From the NCBI RefSeq assembly GCF_000013025.1, contig NC_008358.1:1984001-2048000 (forward strand): 64,000 nt of DNA. Direction: 5' to 3'. Shown here piece by piece: positions 56,910 through 64,000 of this stretch. Position numbers and translations under genes: made by a program. The notes below the pieces were generated by a model. It ran no database searches. It worked only from the letters and a program-made list of their open reading frames with translations, and was not told the origin of the DNA. Each line of letters opens with the position of its first letter. Position 1 is the first letter of the stretch. The stretch comes from Hyphomonas neptunium ATCC 15444. Its GTDB lineage: Bacteria; Pseudomonadota; Alphaproteobacteria; Caulobacterales; Hyphomonadaceae.

Positions 56910-58268
56910 ATGGAATGGCTGAGCGTCCTTCCGCCAGTAGCGGCTATTATCGTCGCCATCTGGTCACGGAACGTATATTGGGCGCTCGGCCTCGCCATTC
57001 TTCTTTCTGAAACACTGCAGGTTGGACTGAACCCGGCGCTTGGCGCGCTGGGTAGCATTGACAGGGCAACGGGTGTTTTTGCGGACCCCGGCAATACACG
57101 CATTCTTTTATTCTGCCTCATCATCGGCGCGCTGATTGCCTATCTTGAACGGGCGGGCGCCTTTGCGGCAATGGTCAGATGGCTGATGCGAAGCGGCGTG
57201 GCTTCCGGCCCCAAGCGCGCCAGTGGCGTCACAGCCGTTGCTGGGATTATCCTCTTTATAGAAACGAACATCAGCCTTCTTGCCACAGGTCTTCTGGGAA
57301 AACCCCTGTTTGACAAAGTGAGGCTAAGCCGTGTGCGTTTGGCTTACATCATCGACTCCACCTGCGCGCCCGTCAGTGTGCTGATCCTGTTGAATGGCTG
57401 GGGCGCTTTCATACTCGGGTTGCTGGCAACCAATGGCGTAGACGCGCCGCTTGGGGTTCTTGTCAGTTCCATCGGTCTCAATTTCTATGCCTTTCTGACA
57501 TTGGCACTGGTCTTTTTCACGGTCGTCACCAACAGGACCTTCGGCCCAATGCGGGCTTTTGATGCGGCGGCCGCCCAAATAGAAACCTTGGATGAAGATC
57601 CCGATCCCCAACCCGGCGCGCTGCTGACCTTCATCCTCCCGATGTTGATCCTGGTCGGCGGCTCCATCGGTTTCATGTGGTGGACCGGGGGCGGCAACAT
57701 TCTCGCAGGGTCGGGCTCCAAGGCGATCCTCTGGTCCGTGATCCTTGCTACCGCAGCGGCGTTCCTTCTTGCCACGAGCAATCCGGCTTTGCGCGGCACT
57801 CTGCTGGACACCGGTTTTGAAGGCATGGGTAAACTGTTGCCTGCTGTCATCATCATCTTCATGGCGCTCGCCCTGGGCGACAGCCTCAAAGCGCTGGGCA
57901 CGGGCCTCTTCCTGTCAAACCTGGCCAGCAGCCTGCCAGCGCCCTGGCTGATCCCGGCCGCCCTGTTCCTGACTGCGTCAGTGACGTCCTTCACGACAGG
58001 CACCAGCTGGGGCACCTATGGAATCCTTATCCCGGTTGCGATCCCTCTGGCGGTTGGGGCGGGCATTCCGCTTCCCCTTGTTATAGCCGCCGTTATGGGA
58101 GGGGGCGTATTCGGCGATCACTGTTCACCTATTTCCGACACGACGATCATCGCCTCGCTCGCCTCGGGATGTGATCACCTCGATCATGTGCGCACCCAGT
58201 TGCCCTACGCTCTGCTCGCCGGCGGGGCCGCGACGCTGCTTTACGTTGTGGCAGGTTTGACGGCCTGA
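56910..58268 (+). CDS. NhaC-family transporter/antiporter
   Basis: 452 aa, about eleven membrane helices. The block GDHCSPISDTTIIASLASGCDH near the C-terminus is the NhaC-family signature; TSWGTYGILIPVAIPL is also typical. NhaC proteins move Na+ against H+, and some members carry organic acids or amino acids. Coupled to a dipeptidase gene, so transport linked to peptide use is possible. Substrate is inferred, not shown. Confidence 0.85.
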   Translation: MEWLSVLPPVAAIIVAIWSRNVYWALGLAILLSETLQVGLNPALGALGSIDRATGVFADPGNTRILLFCLIIGALIAYLERAGAFAAMVRWLMRSGVASGPKRASGVTAVAGIILFIETNISLLATGLLGKPLFDKVRLSRVRLAYIIDSTCAPVSVLILLNGWGAFILGLLATNGVDAPLGVLVSSIGLNFYAFLTLALVFFTVVTNRTFGPMRAFDAAAAQIETLDEDPDPQPGALLTFILPMLILVGGSIGFMWWTGGGNILAGSGSKAILWSVILATAAAFLLATSNPALRGTLLDTGFEGMGKLLPAVIIIFMALALGDSLKALGTGLFLSNLASSLPAPWLIPAALFLTASVTSFTTGTSWGTYGILIPVAIPLAVGAGIPLPLVIAAVMGGGVFGDHCSPISDTTIIASLASGCDHLDHVRTQLPYALLAGGAATLLYVVAGLTA

Positions 58269-58360
58269 CGCCTCACCTCGCGGCAGGCCGCCCGATTGGC
58301 GGTTGATGGCGTTCGCTGGTTGCCTGATGGTCTGGCGCAAGCAGAAACTGGAGGAAACCG

Positions 58361-59104
58361 ATGGCCCGCAACCTGTTCGATCTGACTGGAAAAGTCGCCC
58401 TTGTAACCGGCGGCAGCCGCGGTCTCGGCTTTGAGATGGTGAAGGCTTTTGCGGAGAATGGCGCCGATGTGATCATCGCCAGCCGCAAGCTGGATGCGTG
58501 TGAGGCGGCCGCTGAAGAAGTGCGAAAGCTCGGCCGGAAGGCCTTTGCGTTTGCCGCCCATTGCGGGCGCTGGGACGACATCGACGCCCTGATCGAGGCC
58601 TCCTACGGGCATTTCGGACGGGTCGATATTCTCGTGAACAATGCCGGCTCCGGACCGCGCATGGCCAGCGATGAGGTGACAGAAAACCTCTTTGATTCCG
58701 TGTTGAACCTGAACTTCAAAGGCCCGTTCCGTCTGGCCAGCCAGGTCGCCAAGCGCATGGCAGACGGCGATGGCGGCTCGATCATCAACATCTCGTCGTC
58801 AGGCAGCCTAGTGCCCCTGCCCCATGTGGTGCCCTATGGCTCGGCCAAGGCAGCAATCAACGCCATGAGCCTGTCTCTGGCGCATGAGTATGCGCCCAAG
58901 GTGCGGGTGAACACGATCTGCCCTGGGCCGTTCCTGACCGACATTGCCAAGGCCTGGCCCGAACAGATGCGCCAGTCTGCGGATAACGCCCTTGGGCGTC
59001 CGGGTTACCCCGAGGAGATCGTGACGGCGGCTCTTTATCTGGCGAGTCCGGCCTCAAGTTTCACGACAGGGTCTTTGTTGCGCGTGGATGGCAGCGCCGC
59101 CTGA
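58361..59104 (+). CDS. SDR family oxidoreductase
   Basis: 247 aa classical SDR. TGGSRGLG (17-24), NNAGSGPR, catalytic Ser in ISSSGSL and YGSAK. C-terminal SSFTTGSLLRVDGSAA. Resembles 3-oxoacyl reductase or gluconate 5-dehydrogenase types; substrate unknown. Has its own GGAGGAA site 92 bp after the antiporter gene and ends in a strong terminator. Confidence 0.87.
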   Translation: MARNLFDLTGKVALVTGGSRGLGFEMVKAFAENGADVIIASRKLDACEAAAEEVRKLGRKAFAFAAHCGRWDDIDALIEASYGHFGRVDILVNNAGSGPRMASDEVTENLFDSVLNLNFKGPFRLASQVAKRMADGDGGSIINISSSGSLVPLPHVVPYGSAKAAINAMSLSLAHEYAPKVRVNTICPGPFLTDIAKAWPEQMRQSADNALGRPGYPEEIVTAALYLASPASSFTTGSLLRVDGSAA

Positions 59105-59137
59105 AAAACCTTAGAAAAACAGCGTCAAAACTGTGAC

Positions 59138-59163
59138 AAGGCCCGCCTCTGGCGGGCCTTTTT
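59138..59163 (+). terminator. Terminator after the SDR gene
   Basis: AAGGCCCGCC pairs with GGCGGGCCTT over loop TCT, followed by TTT: an L-shaped intrinsic terminator. Confidence 0.9.
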
Positions 59164-59165
59164 GC

Positions 59166-59210
59166 GTCACCGCCCGGACAAACTTGGACAAAACGGGACA
59201 AATTGGGACA
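59166..59210 (-). repeat. Second TGTCC array, four units with 10-bp period
   Basis: On the minus strand, TGTCC starts at 59210, 59200, 59190 and 59180, then GTGAC at 59170, all 10 bp apart. One spacer (AAGTT) and the ending TGTCCG....GTGAC are shared with the array at 8882-8946. As there, it abuts an intrinsic terminator; here it also lies in the region before the TonB receptor. Confidence 0.85.
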
Positions 59211-59242
59211 CCTGCGCCCCTTGCATCGGCCACGCCTCATGA

Positions 59243-59265
59243 GTAATGCAATATTATTACATTAC
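59243..59265 (+). promoter_or_regulatory. Zur-box-like palindrome before the TonB receptor gene
   Basis: A 23-bp near-perfect palindrome with outer arms GTAATG and CATTAC and an AT centre (ATATTAT). It agrees in layout with alphaproteobacterial Zur boxes of type ATG-N5-N-N5-CAT. It ends 21 bp before the ATG and would overlap a promoter -10 (TATTAT). Together with the His-rich receptor it suggests zinc repression. Confidence 0.65.
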
Positions 59266-59286
59266 GCAAAAAAGTGAGCCTCCCAG

Positions 59287-61449
59287 ATGAAACGCACGCT
59301 CCTGCTGACCGCCCTCTCCAGTCACATTCTCACCGGCCTTGCCCTGGCCCAGGAAACCGACACGCCCCGCGTTGAAGCCCCCATCATCGTCACCGCGCCC
59401 GGTCCCGCGCGCTCCAGCGACGAGCTGATCGGCAACGCCACGGCGCTGGACCGCGCCGACATCATCGGCCGCCTCTCCGGCACGCTGGGGGACACGCTGT
59501 CAGGTGAACCGGGTGTCTCCTCCACCTTCTTCGGACAGGGCGCGAGCCGGCCTGTGCTGCGCGGCCTTGGCGCCGAGCGCGTGCAGGTGCTGACCAACGG
59601 CATTGGCGTGATCGACGTCTCCGCCGCAAGCCCGGACCACCAGGTCGCCGCCGACGGCATTGACGCCGACAAGATCGAAATCCTGCGCGGCCCGGCAGCG
59701 CTCGCCTATGGCGGCCAGGCGATCGGCGGCGTGGTCAACGTCATCGACGGGTTGATCGTCGAGACGCTGCCCGAGCGCGCGGTAAGCGGAGAAGCCTATG
59801 GCGCGTATAACGGCGTGAACGATGGCACCGAGCTGGGCGGGCGCGCCGCCTTCACGGCCGGGCCCCTCGTCTTCTCCCTCTCCGCCTCAAAGCGTGAGTT
59901 TGGCGACTATGACATTCCCGGCCTGGCCGAGTCCCGCCAGCTTCGCCACCGCGAAGAGCTGGAGCATGAGGCCGAAGAAGCTGCCGAAGGCGAAGACCAC
60001 GAGCATGAGGAAGAAGCGCTGGTGGAAGGCTCCCTCCCCAACTCTTTCCTCGATACCGAAACCTTCGGCGGCGGCATCAGCTGGGTTGGCGAGCGCGCCT
60101 TTGCCGGATTTGCCGTGCGCCAGCAGACATCAAAGTACGGTCTTCCCGGCCATTCCCACGCCCATGGCGAGGAAGAACACGACCATGAAGACGGCGAAGA
60201 CCACGAAGACGAAGAGCATGACCACGATCATGCGCACGAGGAAGAAGGCGCGCCGTTCATTGATCTGAAGCAGACGCGGTATGATTTCCGTGCCGGGATC
60301 AATCTGGATGGCCCCGTCCTGAAAGCCGTCACCGGCACGCTTTCCTACTCCGATTACGAGCACAGCGAAGTCGAAGGCGACGAAGCGAGCTCTGTTTTCA
60401 AATCCGACGGAGTTGAAGGGCGCGTTGAGCTCGATCACGCGCTCGCCGGCTTTGAAGGCGCCGTTGGTCTTCAGTTCCTCGACAAATCGCTGGACGCGAG
60501 CGGCGGTGAAGCCTTTCTGACGCCCACGGACACGACCTCCTGGGCGGTGTTCCTCTATGAAACGCGCGACTGGGACAGCGGCTTTGGCATCGAAGGCGGT
60601 CTGCGCGTCGAGCAGCTAGAGCATGACAACGCCGTGGCCGGAAAGGCCGAGTTTGACCTTTACAGCGCCTCGGCCGGCGTTCATCAGCATTTCGGCGATG
60701 GCTGGTTTGGCGGCGCGCAGGTGGCCTATACCGAACGCGGCCCGAATGAGAGCGAACTCTTCGCCTTTGGCCCCCACCTTGCCACTGAACAGTTCGAAGT
60801 GGGCGACGCGAACCTCGACAAGGAACGCGGGCTGAACCTGGAAGGCACCCTGCGCTGGCGCGGCGACAAGGCGAGCTTTGGCGCGAACGTGTTCCATACG
60901 AGCTTCAGCGACTTCATCTATCTTGCCCCCGGCAGCATCGAGGAAGACGGCGAGCTGGTGACCGAAGAGGACGGCCTGCCTGTCTTCGCCTTCTCTCAGG
61001 AGGACGCGACCCTTTATGGCGGCGAAATCTATGGCGAATATTATATCAATCAGGGCCCGCTCGGCGCCGACTGGAAATTCCGCTCCGGGATTGATTATGT
61101 GCGCGGCGAACTTGATGGCGGCGAAAACCTGCCCTTCATTCCGCCTCTGCGTGTGACCGCCGGCGCTGACGCCGACTGGCAGCGCGTGATGGTGGGCGCC
61201 AGCGTGGAATGGGCAGACAACCAGCGCCGCGTGGGCGAAGGCCAGCTGGGCACCGGGGATTACACGCTGGTGAACCTCAAGACGGCGCTCAAACTCTCCG
61301 AATACGGAATTGGCCGCGAAGGCACGCAGTTCTTTGTTGAGGTGCGCAACATTGCCGACGAGGAAGCGCGGCTGGCAACGTCTGTTCTGCGCGATACTGT
61401 GCCGCTGCCGGGGCGCAATCTGCGCGCGGGGCTGCGGTATACTTTCTGA
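59287..61449 (+). CDS. znuD: TonB-dependent receptor, zinc-type (ZnuD-like)
   Basis: 720 aa. Signal peptide to LALA, then plug domain (SGTLGDTLSGEPGVSSTFF, PVLRGLGAERVQVLTNG, ADKIEILRGPAALAYGGQA) and a 22-strand barrel ending in LRYTF. Two loops are rich in His and acidic residues: about 225-245 and about 287-320 (GHSHAHGEEEHDHEDGED and more), as in the zinc receptor ZnuD. Predicted to take up Zn2+ across the outer membrane. Regulated probably through the Zur-like box. Confidence 0.9.
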   Translation: MKRTLLLTALSSHILTGLALAQETDTPRVEAPIIVTAPGPARSSDELIGNATALDRADIIGRLSGTLGDTLSGEPGVSSTFFGQGASRPVLRGLGAERVQVLTNGIGVIDVSAASPDHQVAADGIDADKIEILRGPAALAYGGQAIGGVVNVIDGLIVETLPERAVSGEAYGAYNGVNDGTELGGRAAFTAGPLVFSLSASKREFGDYDIPGLAESRQLRHREELEHEAEEAAEGEDHEHEEEALVEGSLPNSFLDTETFGGGISWVGERAFAGFAVRQQTSKYGLPGHSHAHGEEEHDHEDGEDHEDEEHDHDHAHEEEGAPFIDLKQTRYDFRAGINLDGPVLKAVTGTLSYSDYEHSEVEGDEASSVFKSDGVEGRVELDHALAGFEGAVGLQFLDKSLDASGGEAFLTPTDTTSWAVFLYETRDWDSGFGIEGGLRVEQLEHDNAVAGKAEFDLYSASAGVHQHFGDGWFGGAQVAYTERGPNESELFAFGPHLATEQFEVGDANLDKERGLNLEGTLRWRGDKASFGANVFHTSFSDFIYLAPGSIEEDGELVTEEDGLPVFAFSQEDATLYGGEIYGEYYINQGPLGADWKFRSGIDYVRGELDGGENLPFIPPLRVTAGADADWQRVMVGASVEWADNQRRVGEGQLGTGDYTLVNLKTALKLSEYGIGREGTQFFVEVRNIADEEARLATSVLRDTVPLPGRNLRAGLRYTF

Positions 61450-61467
61450 GGCGGGCGCCCTTCGGGC

Positions 61468-61510
61468 GGCCCTCACCTCCCACCGCCTTTGGCGGTGGGA
61501 GGTGAGGGCC
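61468..61510. terminator. 20-bp perfect hairpin between znuD and lpd
   Basis: Arms 61468-61487 and 61491-61510 are perfect complements with loop TTT. It separates convergent genes and may stop transcription from both sides, though no long T-tract follows. Flanking GGGCGCCCTTCGGGCG adds a further small hairpin. Its strength resembles a dispersed repeat rather than an ordinary terminator. Confidence 0.6.
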
Positions 61511-61535
61511 GCGAAGCGCAGTCGAGGTGAGAAGG

Positions 61536-62951
61536 CTAGATGTGCAGCACACGGCCTTCTGCATCCAGAACCGCTTCATGCATCGTTTCCGAGAGCGTGG
61601 GGTGTGGGAAGACGGTGTGGATCAGATCCGCTTCCGTCAGCTCGCCCTGGCGGGCGATGACATAGCCCTGGATCAGCTCGGTAACTTCGGCGCCGATCAT
61701 GTGGGCGCCCAGCAACTCGCCGGTCTTCTTGTCGAAGATGGTTTTGACGAGGCCATTCTCCGCCCCCAGAGCAATTGCCTTGCCATTGCCCAAGAAAGGA
61801 AAGCGGCCAACCTTGATGTCATAGCCCTTCTCTTTCGCGGCGGCCTCTGTGAGCCCAACGCTGGCGATTTGGGGATGGGAATAGGTGCAGCCCGGAATAT
61901 TTGAGGCGTCAAAGGGCTCGGCATGGTTTTTCCCATGGATGCCTTCAACGCACATCACGCCCTCATGGCTGGCCTTGTGGGCAAGCCAGGGCGGGCCGGT
62001 GAGATCGCCGATCGCATAGAGGCCGGGCACGCCTGTGCGCCCGAAGCCATCGACCACGACATGGGTTTTCTCCACCTTCACGCCGAGCGTTTCGAGGCCT
62101 AGATTTTCCACATTGCCGACGATGCCGACGGCGAGGATGACGCGGTCGAATTCCTTCGTTTCCTTCTTGCCATCCTTGGTCGTGATGTCGGCCGTGACGG
62201 TGTTCTTGCCGGGCTTTACGTTTTCTACCTTGGCGCCGGTGAGGATGTTCAGGCCCTGTTTCTTGAAATCCTTCTCGGCGAGGCCGGAGATTTCGGCGTC
62301 TTCGACGGGCAGGATGCGGTCCATCACTTCGGCGACGGTCACGTCGCTGCCCAGCTCATTATAAAAGCTCGCAAACTCGATGCCGATGGCGCCCGATCCA
62401 ATGACGAGCAGGCGTTTGGGCATCACATCCGGCGTCATCGCTTCGCGATAGGTCCAAACAAGCTTGCCGTCAGCTTTCAAGCCAGCCTGCGGAATATCGC
62501 GGGCGCGCGCGCCTGTGGCGAGCATGACATGTTTGGCTGTATACGGCGTATCCTTGCCATCCTTGCCCTTGACGATAACCTTGGGCGCGGGCGCGCCTTT
62601 CTCGAGCCGGGCTGCGCCCTCGATCACGTCGATCTTGTTTTTCTTCATCAGGAATTTGACGCCGCCCGAAAGCTGCGCCGCGATGCCGCGCGAGCGTTTC
62701 ACGATGGCCTCCAGATCAAATTCCGGCTTCTCGATTTTCAGGCCGAAGGATTTGGCGTGCTTGGCCAGATGTAGCACTTCGGCCGAGCGAAGCAGCGCCT
62801 TGGTCGGGATGCAGCCCCAGTTGAGACAGATGCCGCCGAGGCTCTCGCGCTCCACAATGGCTGTCTTCATGCCGAGCTGGCTCGCGCGGATCGCCGCGAC
62901 ATAGCCGCCCGGACCGGAGCCGATGACGATGAGGTCGTATTGGGTGGACAT
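61536..62951 (-). CDS. lpd: Dihydrolipoamide dehydrogenase
   Basis: 471 aa. FAD motif VIGSGPGGYVAA, redox disulfide CLNWGC (Cys42 and Cys47), NAD motif VIGSGAIGIEFA, and C-terminal HPTLSETMHEA with the catalytic His-Glu. Regenerates lipoamide in 2-oxoacid dehydrogenase complexes. Immediately downstream (24 bp) of the pdhC end, so it is the E3 of the pyruvate complex. Confidence 0.97.
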   Translation of the reverse strand: MSTQYDLIVIGSGPGGYVAAIRASQLGMKTAIVERESLGGICLNWGCIPTKALLRSAEVLHLAKHAKSFGLKIEKPEFDLEAIVKRSRGIAAQLSGGVKFLMKKNKIDVIEGAARLEKGAPAPKVIVKGKDGKDTPYTAKHVMLATGARARDIPQAGLKADGKLVWTYREAMTPDVMPKRLLVIGSGAIGIEFASFYNELGSDVTVAEVMDRILPVEDAEISGLAEKDFKKQGLNILTGAKVENVKPGKNTVTADITTKDGKKETKEFDRVILAVGIVGNVENLGLETLGVKVEKTHVVVDGFGRTGVPGLYAIGDLTGPPWLAHKASHEGVMCVEGIHGKNHAEPFDASNIPGCTYSHPQIASVGLTEAAAKEKGYDIKVGRFPFLGNGKAIALGAENGLVKTIFDKKTGELLGAHMIGAEVTELIQGYVIARQGELTEADLIHTVFPHPTLSETMHEAVLDAEGRVLHI

Positions 62952-62975
62952 GTCCTAGATCCTCTTATTCACCAG

Positions 62976-64000
62976 CTAAAGCAGCATCGCTTCGGGCGTT
63001 TCCACATAGCGCTTGAACGCCGTCAGCCATTTGGCGCCCTCTGCGCCGCCGATGACGCGGTGGTCGCAGGTGAGGGTGACGCTCATGATCGTCCGTACGG
63101 CGACATTGCCCTTCTCGTCGACCACGGCACGTTTTTCGCCGGCGCCGACCGAAAGGATCATGCCTTCGGGCGGGTTGATAATCGAGGCGAAGGATTTGAT
63201 GCCGAACATGCCGAGGTTCGAGATGGAGAAGGTGCCGCCCATATATTCCTGGGGCTTCAGCTTGCGCTCGCGCGCGCGGGCGGCGAGGTCTTTCATCTCT
63301 TCGGAGATTTCAGCCAGGCCCTTGGTTTCGGCCTTGAAGATCACCGGGGTGATCAGGCCGCCTTCGACCGCGACGGCGACGGAGACGTTGGCATGCTTGT
63401 GATAGGCGATGCCTTTGTCCGTGAACGATGCATTGCAGTCGGGCTCATCCATCAGCGCGAGCGCGGCGGCCTTGATGAGGAGGTCGTTGACTGAGACCTT
63501 CACGCCTTCGCGGGCAGCGTTGTTGATCGAGGCTCGGCTGGTCAGCAGATTGTCGAGCGTGATGTCGATGTTAAGCGGGAAATGCGGCACCTGCATGAAG
63601 CTCTGCGTCAGGCGCCTGGCGACGGTCTTGCGCATGCCATCGAGCGGTTTCAGCTCGTAGGTATCGGGCGCATAGACCCGGTCGTCGAGGATCTGCGGCA
63701 GGATGAGCCCATCGGGCGAAGCAGGCGCTGCGGCGCCAGCAGTAGCCGCCTGCGCGCCAGGCTTGGCGCTTTCCACATCGCGTTTGATGATGCGGCCATG
63801 GGGGCCGGAGCCTTTGAGGGCTTTGAGGTCGATGCCTTTATTTGCCGCGATGCGCTTGGCGAGGGGGGAGGCTTTGAGGCGCGCACCATCATCCGACTTG
63901 GCCGGAGCGGCCGCTTTAGCGGGCTCGGGTTTGGCCTCTTCCTTTTTCGGTTCGGGCTTCTTCTCGTCGGGCTTCTTTTCTCCAGCCTTCGGAGCGTCTT
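62976..64000 (-). CDS. pdhC: Pyruvate dehydrogenase E2 (dihydrolipoamide acetyltransferase), 5' end cut by the window
   Basis: At least 341 codons; the frame continues past base 64000, so the N-terminal lipoyl domain(s) are missing. Seen are a Pro/Ala/Lys linker, the E3-binding domain (SPLAKRIAANKGIDL, GSGPHGRIIKRDV) and the catalytic 2-oxoacid_dh domain. The conserved HxxxDG active-site block reads CDHRVIGGAEGA: the Asp is Gly (codon GGC at about 63050). His is kept. Followed by lpd. Confidence 0.92.
   Translation of the reverse strand, partial: DAPKAGEKKPDEKKPEPKKEEAKPEPAKAAAPAKSDDGARLKASPLAKRIAANKGIDLKALKGSGPHGRIIKRDVESAKPGAQAATAGAAAPASPDGLILPQILDDRVYAPDTYELKPLDGMRKTVARRLTQSFMQVPHFPLNIDITLDNLLTSRASINNAAREGVKVSVNDLLIKAAALALMDEPDCNASFTDKGIAYHKHANVSVAVAVEGGLITPVIFKAETKGLAEISEEMKDLAARARERKLKPQEYMGGTFSISNLGMFGIKSFASIINPPEGMILSVGAGEKRAVVDEKGNVAVRTIMSVTLTCDHRVIGGAEGAKWLTAFKRYVETPEAMLL

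Overview
The window looks like a chromosomal segment of a high-GC alphaproteobacterium, most likely of the Hyphomonadaceae/Caulobacterales type. This rests on gene order and family content: mutY-dciA-thioredoxin-smc, a split b/b' F0 operon (atpI-B-E-F'-F), tatABC-(insert)-serS-surE-pcm-yajC-secDF, and a purQ/purL/bolA/grxD series, plus TonB-receptor, M2/M19/M28 peptidase and lipoprotein genes. Genus assignment is inference. No rRNA, prophage or CRISPR is seen. The only clear mobile element is one IS110-family insertion.

Layout. 1-6041: DUF1294 end, mutY, dciA, a lipoprotein thioredoxin and smc. 6101-8881: F0 ATP synthase operon with promoter and terminator, followed by a strictly 10-bp-phased TGTCC array. 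8958-11175: a TIR-fold membrane protein and ychF. 11200-19904 (minus): Sec and Tat export genes with serS, surE, pcm and an inserted NYN-domain nuclease gene. 19988-36092: xthA, small membrane/lipoprotein genes, then purQ, an adenine-deaminase-type gene, purL, bolA and grxD, separated by accessory genes (a circularly permuted FAD oxidase, a TPR-sulfotransferase, M28 and M2 peptidases, the IS110 element). 36193-46245: a duplicated-domain protein, rimO, a divergent DJ-1/AraC pair, a DUF2807 adhesin-like protein under an inverted-repeat operator, ppk2, rpsD, lipid/CoA enzymes and a GGDEF protein. 46576-48779: groESL with CIRCE. 48851-59104: acyl-CoA synthetase, thioesterase, cold-shock protein, tRNA-Glu, recJ, purB, a dipeptidase-antiporter pair and an SDR. 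59166-64000: second TGTCC array, a Zur-like box, a His-rich zinc-type TonB receptor, lpd and the 3' part of pdhC.

The main points for follow-up are as follows. (1) The IS110 element (33952-35071) has a readable candidate bridge RNA whose loops match its own flank and its own end. (2) Two TGTCC arrays with exact 10-bp spacing and a shared GTGAC end lie beside operon terminators. (3) The D-amino-acid-oxidase-like protein has its normally C-terminal module moved in front of the Rossmann fold. (4) The pur-bolA-grx block is interrupted at each junction, with purQ translationally coupled to an adenine-deaminase-like gene. All functional statements are homology readings by eye; no database search was run.
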